Shown: in pieces, positions 24,417-33,548 of the stretch | How positions within the stretch are numbered: position 1 is the first letter of the stretch | Layout: the number at the start of each line of letters is the position of its first letter | Assembly (NCBI RefSeq): GCF_000621325.1 | Contig: NZ_JHYQ01000014.1 | Coordinates: 1 to 64,000, forward strand | Direction: 5' to 3' | Origin: Thiothrix lacustris DSM 21227 | Lineage (GTDB): Bacteria > Pseudomonadota > Gammaproteobacteria > Thiotrichales > Thiotrichaceae | Length of the DNA: 64,000 nt | Notes under the pieces: generated by a model | What the model was told of the DNA's origin: nothing | Seen by the model: only the letters and a program-made list of their open reading frames with translations | Database searches by the model: none | Program-made: the position numbers and the translations under genes

Positions 24417-26690
24417 TTACGCTTTGCGGCTAACCGCTTCTACGCCTGCAAACGCCGCCATGTTCACAATCCCGCGCACCGTGGTACTTTCCGTGAGGAT
24501 ATGTGCCGGGTAATTCGTACCCACCAGCATAGGCCCAACAGGTGTGCCTTCGCCCAGCATTTTCACCATATTGTAGGCAATGTTCGCCGAGTTCAGATCC
24601 GGGCACACCAGCAAATTGGCTTCGCCTTCAAACGCGGAGTTAGGGAACAAACGGTCGCGGATTTCCTGTGACAGCGCCGCATCCGCGTGCATTTCGCCTT
24701 CTGCCAAAATGTGCGGGTACTTCTCGCGCAGGATTTCCAATGCCTGACGCATCTTGTCGGACTGCGCATTCATGCGGCTGCCGAAATTGGAATGCGACAG
24801 CAATGCCGCCTTCGGTTCCATCCCAAACCCCGTAATCAGCTCCGCCGCCAGCGCGGTATTGTCAGCAAGCTGTGCGGCACTTGGCTCGATGCCTGCATGG
24901 GTATCGGTGAGGAAATACGTGCCTTTTTTCAGGATCAGCATGGTGACAGCCGCCACGTCAGCCAAGCCGGGGCGAGCACCAATCAGGTCACGCACGTAAT
25001 GCAGGTGGGAAATAAAGTTACCTTCTACCCCGCAAATCATCGCATCGGCATCCCCACAACGCACCATTACCGCCGCAATCTGGGTGGTACGTGCGGTCAT
25101 GACCCGACGGCTGTAGGTCGGGGTAATGCCTTTGCGGCACATCACCGCGTAATGTTCCGCCACATGCTTTTCGTAGTGGGGGTTGTTACGCGGGTCAACC
25201 ACTTCGATGTCTTTGCCGATCTTCAGGCGCAGGTCGTAAGCGGTAATATTGCGCTGAATGCTTTCCGGGTCGCCGATCAGGATCGGTTTGCAAATGCCGT
25301 CATCCACCAGTTGTTGCACGGCATTGATGACACGTTGTGATTCACCTTCGGCAAACACAATGCGCTGCGGGTTGAGTTTGGCGCGTTCAAACACCGGCTT
25401 CATGGTCATGCCGGAGCGGAACACGAAACTTTCCAGTTGACGCCCATAAGCCTCGAAATCGGTAATCGGACGAGTAGCAACCCCGCTATCCATCGCTGCC
25501 TTAGCAACACGCGGCGGGATAATGGTCATCAAGCGCGGGTCAAACGGCTTGGGGATCAGGTAATCGCGCCCGAAGTGGAATTCCGCACCACCGTAAGCGG
25601 AGACCACTTCGTCGGAAGCTTCACGGGTGGCAAGGTCACCAATCGCTTCGACCACGGCGATTTTCATCGCTTCATTGATTTCGGTTGCGCCCACATCCAA
25701 CGCGCCCCGGAACAGGAACGGGAAGCACAACACGTTGTTAACTTGGTTCGGGTAATCGCTGCGCCCGGTGGCCATAATCGCGTCGGAACGCACTTCGTAC
25801 ACCAGTTCCGGGCGGATTTCAGGCTCAGGGTTGGCGAGTGCGAGGATAAGGGGGTTTTCCGCCATCACCCTAACATGCTCCTGCTTGAGCACACGCGGAG
25901 CGGACAGGCCGAGGAAAACATCCACACCGTCCATCACATCATCCAGCGTGCGGGCGGTAGTGTCGATGGCGTAGGCGGAATTGTACGGGTTCATTTCCTC
26001 CTCACGCCCTTTGAAAATGATGCCGAAACGGTCGTTGACGATAATGTTTTCTTTCTTCAGACCCATTTCCACCAGCAGGTTGAGGCAGGCAATCGCTGCC
26101 GCACCCGCGCCGGAACACACCAGCTTGATGTCTTCGATATTCTTGCCTGCGACGCGCAAACCGTTACGGATAGCGGCTGCCACGCAAATCGCCGTACCGT
26201 GCTGGTCGTCGTGGAACACCGGGATTTTCATGCGGGCTTTCAGACGCTTTTCCACCTCAAAGCATTCTGGCGCTTTGATGTCTTCGAGGTTGATGCCGCC
26301 GAAAGTGGGTTCCATCAGGGCGATGGCTTCGACCAGTTTGTCCACATCCAGCGTGTCCAGCTCGATGTCGAAAGCGTTCACACCGGCGAATTTCTTGAAC
26401 AGTACCGCCTTGCCCTCCATGACGGGCTTGGAGGCCAGTGCGCCAATCGACCCTAGCCCCAGCACCGCTGTGCCGTTGGAAATCACCGCTACCAGATTGC
26501 CACGGGTGGTGTAATTGGCCGCCAGTGTCGGGTCGGCGGCAATCGCCAGACTCGCTGCCGCCACACCGGGGGAATACGCCAGTGCCAGATCGCGCTGGTT
26601 GGTCATGTTTTTGGTCGGGGTCACTTCGAGTTTGCCCGGCTGCGGGAATTCGTGGTAATCAAGCGCGGCTTGGTCTAGTTCGTCTTTCAT
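24417..26690 (-). CDS. maeB: NADP-dependent malic enzyme with C-terminal phosphotransacetylase-like domain
   Basis: A 757-residue protein of MaeB type. Residues 1-420 are the malic enzyme: the N-terminal YHEFPQPGKLEVTPTKNMTN, VFHDDQHGTAICVAAAIRNG with the metal-binding Asp residues, and an NAD(P) fold around VCSGAGAAAIACLNLLVEMG. Residues 430-757 are a phosphate acetyl/butyryltransferase-like domain (IVFAEGESQRVINAVQQLVD, SNFGSRMNAQSDKMRQAL, ANLLVCPDLNSANIAYNMVK) that is regulatory in this family. It converts malate to pyruvate and CO2 with NADPH production. It appears monocistronic. Confidence 0.95.
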   Translation of the reverse strand: MKDELDQAALDYHEFPQPGKLEVTPTKNMTNQRDLALAYSPGVAAASLAIAADPTLAANYTTRGNLVAVISNGTAVLGLGSIGALASKPVMEGKAVLFKKFAGVNAFDIELDTLDVDKLVEAIALMEPTFGGINLEDIKAPECFEVEKRLKARMKIPVFHDDQHGTAICVAAAIRNGLRVAGKNIEDIKLVCSGAGAAAIACLNLLVEMGLKKENIIVNDRFGIIFKGREEEMNPYNSAYAIDTTARTLDDVMDGVDVFLGLSAPRVLKQEHVRVMAENPLILALANPEPEIRPELVYEVRSDAIMATGRSDYPNQVNNVLCFPFLFRGALDVGATEINEAMKIAVVEAIGDLATREASDEVVSAYGGAEFHFGRDYLIPKPFDPRLMTIIPPRVAKAAMDSGVATRPITDFEAYGRQLESFVFRSGMTMKPVFERAKLNPQRIVFAEGESQRVINAVQQLVDDGICKPILIGDPESIQRNITAYDLRLKIGKDIEVVDPRNNPHYEKHVAEHYAVMCRKGITPTYSRRVMTARTTQIAAVMVRCGDADAMICGVEGNFISHLHYVRDLIGARPGLADVAAVTMLILKKGTYFLTDTHAGIEPSAAQLADNTALAAELITGFGMEPKAALLSHSNFGSRMNAQSDKMRQALEILREKYPHILAEGEMHADAALSQEIRDRLFPNSAFEGEANLLVCPDLNSANIAYNMVKMLGEGTPVGPMLVGTNYPAHILTESTTVRGIVNMAAFAGVEAVSRKA

Positions 26691-26727
26691 GGCGGTCTGT
26701 TATCCTCTATATTTTTAGCGGGGAGGT

Positions 26728-26774
26728 GGCGGAATCCCGCCGCCTGACAAAATGCCTTCTGGCGGGATTCCGCC
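26728..26774. repeat. 14-bp perfect inverted repeat upstream of maeB
   Basis: The arms ggcggaatcccgcc (26728-26741) and ggcgggattccgcc (26761-26774) are exact reverse complements around a 19-nt loop. It lies in the 254-nt divergent gap between maeB and dctP, of which the remainder is AT-rich without visible genes. It may be a REP-type element or an operator pair. Confidence 0.6.
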
Positions 26775-26944
26775 GTTTGTCTGATATTACCTGACTTTGA
26801 TGCAATGCGGAAATATTTCTTAAGTCATTGTTTTTTAATTATTTTAATTTATTTTAATTATTTATCTGCTAAAGATAGGAGCTTGGCACGTTTCTTCCAA
26901 TGCTTAACCTGTGTTTAATTCGTAATGCATTTGGAGAGAGAGAG

Positions 26945-27952
26945 ATGAAAAAGACCCTACTGACCCTGACCACTGCCGTTGTCCTTGGTTTATCTAGTAT
27001 GTACGCCTACGCTGCCGACCCAATCGTGATCAAATTCAGCCACGTGGTTGCACCGGATACCCCCAAAGGCAAAGCGGCTGAAAAATTCAAAACCTTGGCA
27101 GAAGAAAAGACCAAAGGCGCAGTCAAGATAGAAGTTTACCCCAACAGCACCCTCTACAAAGACAAGGAAGAAATGGAAGCCCTGCAAATGGGTGCTGTGC
27201 AAATGCTCGCGCCATCACTGGCGAAATTTGGCCCCTTGGGTGTAAAAGAGTTTGAAGTATTCGACCTGCCGTATTTGTTCCGCAACTACGACGACCTTCA
27301 CAAAGTTACCCAAGGCGACATCGGTGCAGGCTTGATGACCAAACTGGAAACTAAGGGCGTGAAAGGCTTGGCGTATTGGGATAACGGTTTCAAGGTGATG
27401 AGCGCGAACAAGCCGCTGAAAACACCCGATGATTACAAAGGTCTGAAAATGCGCATCCAATCTTCCAAGGTATTGGAAGCTGAAATGCGTGCCTTAGGGG
27501 CAAATCCACAAGTCATGCCATTCTCCGAAACTTACCAAGCCCTGCAAACCGGCGTGGTTGATGGCACTGAAAACCCACCATCCAACCTGTTCACCCAAAA
27601 AATGCACGAAGTGCAAAAGAACGCGACCGTGACCAACCACGGCTACTTGGGTTACGCCGTCATTGCAAACAAAGATTTCTGGGAAAAACTGCCAGAAGAC
27701 GTGCGCACAGGCTTGGATGAAGCGCTGAAAGAATCCACCGATTTCGCCAACCAAATCGCCAAGGAAGAAAATGACAAGGCACTGGAAGCAGTGAAAGCGT
27801 CTGGTAAGACGGAAGTTTACACCCCGACTGAAGATGAGATCAAAGCCATGCAAAAAGCCCTTGCCCCAGTGCACACAGAAATGGCTGATCGGATTGGCAA
27901 GGATGTCATTGAGTCCGTTTATAAAGCAACCGGATTTGATCCTTCCAAATAA
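26945..27952 (+). CDS. dctP: TRAP transporter solute-binding protein (DctP family)
   Basis: A 335-residue periplasmic binding protein with signal peptide ending YAYAADP (about residue 22). DctP landmarks are VIKFSHVVAPDTPKGKAAEK at the N-terminus, LKMRIQSSKVLEAEMRALGA with the carboxylate-binding arginine, and GVVDGTENPPSNLFTQKMHE. It captures dicarboxylates or related acids for the membrane subunits encoded next. The start at 26945 follows a ggagagagag ribosome site. An intercistronic stem-loop follows the gene and probably helps give it a higher expression level than dctQM. Confidence 0.92.
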   Translation: MKKTLLTLTTAVVLGLSSMYAYAADPIVIKFSHVVAPDTPKGKAAEKFKTLAEEKTKGAVKIEVYPNSTLYKDKEEMEALQMGAVQMLAPSLAKFGPLGVKEFEVFDLPYLFRNYDDLHKVTQGDIGAGLMTKLETKGVKGLAYWDNGFKVMSANKPLKTPDDYKGLKMRIQSSKVLEAEMRALGANPQVMPFSETYQALQTGVVDGTENPPSNLFTQKMHEVQKNATVTNHGYLGYAVIANKDFWEKLPEDVRTGLDEALKESTDFANQIAKEENDKALEAVKASGKTEVYTPTEDEIKAMQKALAPVHTEMADRIGKDVIESVYKATGFDPSK

Positions 27953-27964
27953 TTAACAGGAAGG

Positions 27965-27991
27965 TGGGGGAGAGGAAAACCCTCTCCCCCA
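27965..27991 (+). other. Stem-loop between dctP and dctQ
   Basis: The arms tgggggagagg (27965-27975) and cctctccccca (27981-27991) are perfect and enclose a 5-nt loop. No continuous U-run follows directly, so read-through to dctQM is expected. The position suggests mRNA 3'-end protection of dctP or partial termination. Confidence 0.7.
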
Positions 27992-28013
27992 ATACATTTT
28001 GGAGGAGAAATGT

Positions 28014-28634
28014 ATGAAATGGCTCGATCATCTGGAAGAAATATTCATTACCGCGTTGATTGGTGTAGCAACGCTGATCATTTTCATTGCGGTGGTTCAC
28101 CGCTACGCGTCCGGCTTACCGCTGGGTGCTTTCCAAGATTTTTTACTCAGCATTCACATGAGCTGGGCGCAGGAGCTGTGCATTATCCTGTTTGTGTGGA
28201 TGGCAAAATTCGGCGCAGCTTACGGTGTGCGCCAAGGCATTCACGTTGGGGTGGATGTACTGGTTAACCGCTTGAACGCTGATAACCGTCGCCGCATGAC
28301 GACGGTAGCATTATCGGCGGGCATTTTGTTTACGGGTATCGTTGCCATTCTGGGCGCACGCATGGTTTGGGAAAACGGCTTGGCGTATGTTGCCCTCAAC
28401 GCACTGGGCATGGATACGGGCAGCCATTACGAAGGCCCCACCACCCCCGATTTGGAATGGCCAACGTGGATCGTGTATATGGCCGTACCGCTGGGTTCGT
28501 CGTTAATGTCATTCCGATTTATGCAAGTGCTGGCGAATTTCTGGCGCACGGGTGACTTACCCCATCATGACCACGGCCACGTCGAAGGGCTGGATGAAGT
28601 TGAACCCTTCCCGATTGTGGAGCACAAACCATGA
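28014..28634 (+). CDS. dctQ: TRAP transporter small permease subunit (DctQ)
   Basis: A 206-residue membrane protein with four hydrophobic helices and the DctQ pattern MSWAQELCIILFVWMAKFGA followed by GVRQGIHVGVDVLV. It forms the membrane complex with DctM. The C-terminal tail is His- and acid-rich (PHHDHGHVEG). The start at 28014 follows ggaggag. The stop overlaps the dctM start by 4 nt. Confidence 0.9.
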   Translation: MKWLDHLEEIFITALIGVATLIIFIAVVHRYASGLPLGAFQDFLLSIHMSWAQELCIILFVWMAKFGAAYGVRQGIHVGVDVLVNRLNADNRRRMTTVALSAGILFTGIVAILGARMVWENGLAYVALNALGMDTGSHYEGPTTPDLEWPTWIVYMAVPLGSSLMSFRFMQVLANFWRTGDLPHHDHGHVEGLDEVEPFPIVEHKP

Positions 28635-29914
28635 GCGCATTAATCATTTTTGGCTTGTTAATGATGCTGATGCTAACCGGGATGCCAATCTCGATTGCGC
28701 TCGGCCTCACAGTATTGACCTTTTTGTTTACCATGACCTCTGTGCCGATTGAAGCGGTGGCGCTAAAGCTTTTCACCGGCATTGAGAAGTTCGAGATCAT
28801 GGCGATTCCATTCTTTATTCTGGCGGGTAACTTCCTCACGCACGGCGGGGTGGCGAAACGCATGATCGTCTTTGCCTCGTCGATGGTGGGGCATTGGCAT
28901 GGTGGCTTAGGTTTGGCTGGCGTTTTGGCTTGTGCCTTGTTCGCGGCGGTTTCCGGCTCTAGCCCTGCGACGGTAGTGGCGATTGGTGCGATTCTGTTGC
29001 CTGCCATGATCAAAGCGGGTTTTCCAAAGAGCTTTGGGGCAGGGGTTATTACCACCTCGGGTGCGTTGGGGATCTTGATTCCACCTTCCATCGTGATGGT
29101 GATGTATGCGGTGGCAACCAATACGTCGGTAGGGGCGTTGTTCATGGCGGGAGTTATCCCTGGTTTCTTGCTGGCAATGTTTTTGGGGTTAACCACGTGG
29201 TATCGGGCGCGGAAAAACAATTACCCACGTCAACCCAAAGCGAGTGTGGCAACACGGATTAAGGCTTTCCGCGATTCCATGTGGGGCTTGTTGCTGATCG
29301 TGGTCGTCATGGGGGGGATTTACTCTGGCATTTTCACTCCAACCGAAGCGGCTGCGATGAGTGCAGTGTATGCCTTCGTAGTGGCGGTGTTCGTGTACAA
29401 GGATATGGGCCTGAAGGATGTGCCGAAAGTGCTGCTGAATTCTGCGAGCATGTCAGCAATGTTGCTGTACATCATCACCAACGCAGTGATGTTCTCGTTC
29501 ATCATGACCAATGAGCAAATCCCGCAAACCTTGGCGGAGTGGATGTTGGCGCAAGGCTTAGGGCCGATTATCTTCTTGCTGGCGGTGAACGTACTGCTGT
29601 TGCTGGCAGGGAATTTCATGGAACCCTCCAGTATTACCTTGATTTTTGCGCCCATCCTGTTCCCTATGGCGATAAAACTAGGTATCGACCCTATCCATTT
29701 CGGTATCTTGATGGTGGTGAATATGGAAGTCGGAATGTGTCATCCGCCCGTGGGCTTGAACCTCTATGTCGCGTCGGGGATTACCAAAATGGGCATTACT
29801 GAGCTGACCATTGCGGTCTGGCCGTGGCTGCTAACCATGCTGGGTTTCTTGGTACTGGTGACGTATGTGCCTGAACTCAGCCTGTGGCTGCCACGGGTAA
29901 TGGGGATGCTGTAA
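28631..29914 (+). CDS. dctM: TRAP transporter large permease subunit (DctM)
   Basis: A 427-residue protein with about twelve transmembrane helices. It carries typical DctM stretches: MLMLTGMPISIALGLTVLTF near the N-terminus, PFFILAGNFLTHGGVAKRMI, and AVSGSSPATVVAIGAILLPA in the substrate/sodium path. Together with DctP and DctQ it makes a sodium-coupled uptake system. It is coupled to dctQ by the ATGA overlap. Confidence 0.95.
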   Translation: MSALIIFGLLMMLMLTGMPISIALGLTVLTFLFTMTSVPIEAVALKLFTGIEKFEIMAIPFFILAGNFLTHGGVAKRMIVFASSMVGHWHGGLGLAGVLACALFAAVSGSSPATVVAIGAILLPAMIKAGFPKSFGAGVITTSGALGILIPPSIVMVMYAVATNTSVGALFMAGVIPGFLLAMFLGLTTWYRARKNNYPRQPKASVATRIKAFRDSMWGLLLIVVVMGGIYSGIFTPTEAAAMSAVYAFVVAVFVYKDMGLKDVPKVLLNSASMSAMLLYIITNAVMFSFIMTNEQIPQTLAEWMLAQGLGPIIFLLAVNVLLLLAGNFMEPSSITLIFAPILFPMAIKLGIDPIHFGILMVVNMEVGMCHPPVGLNLYVASGITKMGITELTIAVWPWLLTMLGFLVLVTYVPELSLWLPRVMGML

Positions 29915-29926
29915 GGAGCTATGAGC

Positions 29927-30421
29927 ATGAATGAAATGAAACCGTTCAAAACCATTTTGTATGCTACCAATCTGGGTACACATATGCGCCCGGTGTTCCG
30001 CCATGCCATCAATATGGCACGCATCCATCAAGCGAAGATCATCATGCTGCACGCCGTCGCGCCGATTGGCTCGACTGGGCAGGCGATTTTGTCGATGTAT
30101 TTGCCTGACAAGGAAGTGCATGACATTGAGCAAGACAGCATGAATCAAGTGATCGAAACCATGCGCGAACGCCTGAAAAACTACTGCTCTGAAGAGGATG
30201 ACATCTGCAAGGATAAGGATGCACTGATCGACAAAATTGCTGTCAGCGCGGGCAATCCAGCGGATGTCATCAACCATTATGCAGAAACGCACGGGGTGGA
30301 TTTGATCGTGATTGGTACGCATACCCGTCAAGCCAGCGGGCACACCATGCTGGGGTCAACGGCGCGGACGGTGACGCAACATAGCAAGGTTCCGGTGCTG
30401 ATTATCCCGAACGGCGGGTAA
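29927..30421 (+). CDS. Universal stress protein family, TRAP-associated
   Basis: A 164-residue UspA domain protein (KTILYATNLGTHMRPVFRHA, and the nucleotide-binding end VIGTHTRQASGHTMLGSTAR followed by TVTQHSKVPVLII). It lies 12 nt after dctM. USP proteins at the end of TRAP operons, such as TeaD, are known to modulate transport, and that is the likely role here. The start at 29927 is 8 nt after aaggag; an ATG at 29921 is too close to it. Confidence 0.88.
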   Translation: MNEMKPFKTILYATNLGTHMRPVFRHAINMARIHQAKIIMLHAVAPIGSTGQAILSMYLPDKEVHDIEQDSMNQVIETMRERLKNYCSEEDDICKDKDALIDKIAVSAGNPADVINHYAETHGVDLIVIGTHTRQASGHTMLGSTARTVTQHSKVPVLIIPNGG

Positions 30422-30527
30422 ACGTTTACATGGTTGAGGGGTTGTAGAGACGCGAGATTTTGCGTCCCTGCGGCAGTGGTCGCGCCTGCCGGTTTTCGGA
30501 TCGGTGGGCGTTAATACTGTGCCGCCG

Positions 30528-30629
30528 TATGGCTTACTTTGTGTCGAAAGTCAGTGAAATTATCCCTTACTTTGTGACGAAAACGGGCAAAAATAACCCT
30601 TGCCTTGTGTTAAAATATTGTTTCAATTT
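30528..30629. repeat. Three degenerate 33-nt tandem repeats ahead of the CBS gene
   Basis: Units start at 30531, 30564 and 30597, each built around the core cttactttgtgacgaaa (third copy cttgccttgtgttaaaa). A fourth, lone copy of the left part, tatggcttactttgtg, recurs exactly at 32489-32504 after the ATPase gene and matches 30528-30543. The repeats therefore flank the CBS-ATPase pair. Confidence 0.6.
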
Positions 30630-30659
30630 CGTGAAATAGTCATTAATTCAAAGGCTTAT

Positions 30660-31076
30660 ATGATAATTTCCAGCGTAGAAAAACTTATTGATGGAAAACT
30701 GCCTGGGCAAGTGCAGTTCAGCGCTACTATCAGTGAAGCCTGTAAACGCATGTGTGAACTGAATGTTGGGGCACTGGTGGTTTTTGATCAGCAACAACTG
30801 GTAGGCATTTTAAGTGAGCGGGACATCATCCGCCGCTGTCTGGGTATCGACCTCCCTGTGGACGAGACCGCTGTTGCGATGGTCATGACCAAAACCCCCA
30901 TCACCATTGACGCTGGCAGCAGTCTGGCAAACGCGCTGGAAGTCATGCAAACGGGCGGTTTCCACCATCTCCCGGTGACAAAAGACGGTCAGCTTATTGG
31001 CTTGCTGGAGCTGGATGACATTCCTGAGGAATACCATTTGCTGCTGGAACAGTTCAAGGAATTGCGGGGAAGCTAG
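30660..31076 (+). CDS. CBS-domain protein
   Basis: A 138-residue protein made of a tandem pair of CBS motifs (about 15-65 and 75-130): GALVVFDQQQLVGILSERDI followed by IRR, then FHHLPVTKDGQLIGLLELDD. A CBS pair usually binds adenosine nucleotides and regulates a partner. Here it is alone, before an ATPase gene but separated from it by a palindrome-bearing gap. The start at 30660 is the first that suits the domain. Confidence 0.85.
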   Translation: MIISSVEKLIDGKLPGQVQFSATISEACKRMCELNVGALVVFDQQQLVGILSERDIIRRCLGIDLPVDETAVAMVMTKTPITIDAGSSLANALEVMQTGGFHHLPVTKDGQLIGLLELDDIPEEYHLLLEQFKELRGS

Positions 31077-31114
31077 GCAGTATTGGGGACTCGCCTATTC
31101 GCCTAAAAGCAACT

Positions 31115-31149
31115 ATAGTAACCTGCATTACGATAACCTAGGTTACTAT
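31115..31149 (+). promoter_or_regulatory. Palindromic operator-like site at the DUF234-type ATPase start
   Basis: The arms atagtaacct (31115-31124) and aggttactat (31140-31149) are perfect reverse complements. The right part also forms the 12-bp palindrome taacctaggtta (31134-31145). The site ends 2 nt before the ATG at 31151, leaving no room for a ribosome site, which suggests repression or leaderless translation. Confidence 0.6.
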
Positions 31150-31150
31150 T

Positions 31151-32482
31151 ATGCAGTTCTATGGCAGGGAAGACGAACTCGCCCAATTGCGGGCGATAAC
31201 CGCACAAGCCACCTCCGGCGGTAAAATGACCGTCATGACAGGTCGTCGTCGGGTAGGTAAAACCTTACTTGCCAGAGAATCATGCAAGGATGGGCAAAGC
31301 CTGTACCTGTTCATCGCCAAGAAAAGTGAAGCACTGCTCTGCGCGGAATGCACCGACATCATTAAAAACACCTTCGACGTGCCCGTGTTCGGCGACATCC
31401 AGCACTTCCGCGATGTGTTCCGGTTATTGCTGGAAATCGGCAAAACCCAGCCTTATGTGCTGATCATCGACGAGTTTCAGGAGTTTTACCGCATTAATCC
31501 GGCGGTGTATTCCGAAATCCAGAATCTGTGGGATCAGTACCGCCAGCAAACCCGCATTCACTTGATGTTTGTCGGCTCGGTGCATTCGCTGATGGTGAAA
31601 ATCTTCCAGAACAACAAAGAACCCCTGTTCGGGCGGGCTGACCGCATCCTGTACCTGAAACCCTTCAAGCCGCAAACCATCCACGAAATCCTGCAACATG
31701 CGCAACAATACACCCCTGAAAACCTGTTTTATGCCTATCTGCTGACGGGCGGCATTCCGCGCTATCTTGAAATCCTGCACGACAATGCCGTGTATGGGCG
31801 CGATGCCATCATGGATTTTGTGTTCAGCAAAAACTCGCCCTTTCTGGAGGAAGGCAAGCATGTGCTGATCGAAGAATTCGGCAAGGAATACGCCACTTAT
31901 TTCTCCATTCTGGAATTGCTGGCGAGCGGCAAAACCGGGCGTGGGGAACTGGAATCCATTCTTGCCACCAATGTCAGCGGTTATCTGGTGCGCTTGCAGG
32001 ATGAATACGATGTCATCGCCGTGCGCAAACCCATCAACGCCAAGCCGGGCAGCAAAGTCCAGAAATACTTCATCAAAGATAACTTCCTGAATTTCTGGTT
32101 TCGCTTCATTTATCGCAACAACAGCGCAGTGGAGGCGGAAAACTTCGCGTATATCAAACGCATTCTGGAACGTGACCTCTCCACTTACAGCGGCATGGTA
32201 TTGGAACGCCTGTTTCATGTATTGCTGGCAGGCACAGGCCGTTACAACCAGATTGGCAGCTATTGGGAGCGCGGCAATCAGAATGAGATTGATGTGGTCG
32301 CGGTCAACGATCTGGACAAGCAAGTGCTGGTCGGGGAAGTGAAAATGAACCCGGATCGCATCCGCATTCCGGCATTGCAGCACAAGGCGGTGAAGCTGGA
32401 ACAGGCGTTTGCGGGGTATGCGTTTGCGTATCAGGGGTTTAGTTTGGAGGCGATTGATCAGTATTTTGGGCGGCAAGATTAA
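31151..32482 (+). CDS. P-loop ATPase of the archaeal ATPase/DUF234 type
   Basis: A 443-residue protein with Walker A TGRRRVGKTLLARE and Walker B VLIIDEFQEFYR. A winged-helix region follows (about 250-320), then a C-terminal PD-(D/E)XK-like nuclease domain (NEIDVVAVNDLDKQVLVGEV followed by KMN). This is the layout of the archaeal-type ATPase family with DUF234. Cellular function is unknown; such genes are often strain-specific. It is flanked by copies of a direct repeat and followed by a clear terminator at 32615-32648. Confidence 0.88.
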   Translation: MQFYGREDELAQLRAITAQATSGGKMTVMTGRRRVGKTLLARESCKDGQSLYLFIAKKSEALLCAECTDIIKNTFDVPVFGDIQHFRDVFRLLLEIGKTQPYVLIIDEFQEFYRINPAVYSEIQNLWDQYRQQTRIHLMFVGSVHSLMVKIFQNNKEPLFGRADRILYLKPFKPQTIHEILQHAQQYTPENLFYAYLLTGGIPRYLEILHDNAVYGRDAIMDFVFSKNSPFLEEGKHVLIEEFGKEYATYFSILELLASGKTGRGELESILATNVSGYLVRLQDEYDVIAVRKPINAKPGSKVQKYFIKDNFLNFWFRFIYRNNSAVEAENFAYIKRILERDLSTYSGMVLERLFHVLLAGTGRYNQIGSYWERGNQNEIDVVAVNDLDKQVLVGEVKMNPDRIRIPALQHKAVKLEQAFAGYAFAYQGFSLEAIDQYFGRQD

Positions 32483-32614
32483 TACGGTTATGGCTTACTT
32501 TGTGAAAATGGCATTGGCAATGCAAATATCGTTCGACACGCCATCAAAGAAGAAGACCTTATGTCAAAAAGTGGTGGAGAATCTACAATAAGGACGCAGA
32601 ATGTCGTACTTATT

Positions 32615-32648
32615 ACACCTGCTAGCTTCCCTATCAGCAGGTGTTTTT
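32615..32648 (+). terminator. Intrinsic terminator after the DUF234-type ATPase gene
   Basis: The arms acacctgct (32615-32623) and agcaggtgt (32636-32644) are perfect and are followed by a run of five T on the plus strand. It lies 132 nt after the ATPase stop. Confidence 0.8.
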
Positions 32649-32673
32649 ATTTCAGCCATCAGCGTTATAATAC

Positions 32674-33264
32674 TCACTTCACTGATGGCTCTAACACTGT
32701 TACCGACATCAATAAATTCAATTCTTTGCCAACTTCATCCAGCAGCTTCTTCATATTATCGACCGATGAATGTCTTGTGACATACCACATACCAACCTTT
32801 TTTTGGCTTTGGTAGTCTGTTTTGGCTGTTTTTGAAACTAATGGAATTCCTGACAGACGCTTATTCAACTTGGCAACACGCTCAAAGCCAATACACTCCA
32901 AAACACTTACAAACGTATCAGTTGCCTTAGATTCTTGGAAAACTTTACCCGCTAAAGTTACACGGAGTTTTTTACGTGCGCTAACATGATCACGATGTTT
33001 AGAGTGAGTAAGTTGCTTTTTTGGCACTTCCGTTTTATGCGTAACACCCACTTGCCCGCGTTCCATCAAGGAACTGGTATCTTTAGCAAAAGCTTGTAGT
33101 TGCATTGAAGATTGGGACAGTTCAAGAACTCTAGAGAAATTGCCTTCCAAGCTTGCTTCTGCACATGCCATTTTCAAATCATCTGCAATGTTGCTTAACG
33201 AGTGAATTAATTCGACGAACTTTACTGACACTGGATCAGTAGGTTTTAATGTTACTGCTTGCAT
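32674..33264 (-). CDS. Uncharacterised protein, accessory region
   Basis: A 196-residue protein with no recognised family. The N-terminal half is helical; the middle is basic (KKQLTHSKHRDHVSARKKLR), which could contact nucleic acid. The final third has a small alpha/beta feel (DTFVSVLECIGFERVAKLNK). It is the last gene of an AT-rich three-gene minus-strand operon and starts 5 nt after its neighbour's stop. Base composition is clearly lower in G+C than surrounding genes, which suggests transfer. Confidence 0.6.
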   Translation of the reverse strand: MQAVTLKPTDPVSVKFVELIHSLSNIADDLKMACAEASLEGNFSRVLELSQSSMQLQAFAKDTSSLMERGQVGVTHKTEVPKKQLTHSKHRDHVSARKKLRVTLAGKVFQESKATDTFVSVLECIGFERVAKLNKRLSGIPLVSKTAKTDYQSQKKVGMWYVTRHSSVDNMKKLLDEVGKELNLLMSVTVLEPSVK

Positions 33265-33269
33265 GATAA

Positions 33270-33548
33270 TCAGCCTCTCTTGATGCGTTTTGTAAGATGT
33301 CCAACAGTGATTGTGCGACCATCTTGTGTACTGACCACTTTGTACACACTACGGTAATCGGGTAACAATTTGTGAATAGGGTCACGTCCGTATGTCCGCT
33401 CCATTATACGGACGCTTGATTGGCTAAAGTAACGGCGCACACCGCCATGACCGTCATAGGCTTTCTCACCAAATTGGTCGAGCCATTGGTCAATGAGGGG
33501 TGGTATGCAACGTTGTTTGGCGCGTATTGCTGCATGATGCGTGTTCAT
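33270..33548 (-). CDS. Small basic protein, accessory region
   Basis: A 92-residue basic protein (HAAIRAKQRCIPPLIDQWLD, YKVVSTQDGRTITVGHLTKR). The pattern of an N-terminal helix followed by strands ending in an ITVGH-type strand recalls small DUF4258-like or RelE-like folds, but I cannot assign it. It overlaps the upstream gene by 4 nt (33545-33548) and the downstream gene starts 5 nt later, so the three form one operon. Confidence 0.6.
   Translation of the reverse strand: MNTHHAAIRAKQRCIPPLIDQWLDQFGEKAYDGHGGVRRYFSQSSVRIMERTYGRDPIHKLLPDYRSVYKVVSTQDGRTITVGHLTKRIKRG

Noticed and set aside
25437-26514. Long plus-strand frames inside maeB
   Set aside because: They are antisense shadows of the high-G+C malic enzyme gene with no independent support.
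30531-30629. CRISPR array
   Set aside because: The 33-nt units are contiguous tandem repeats with no spacers and diverge quickly. No cas genes are present.
32654-32683. Terminator for the minus-strand accessory operon
   Set aside because: The agccatcag/ctgatggct repeat exists, but no U-run follows on the minus strand and one arm overlaps the coding end, so the call is too weak.
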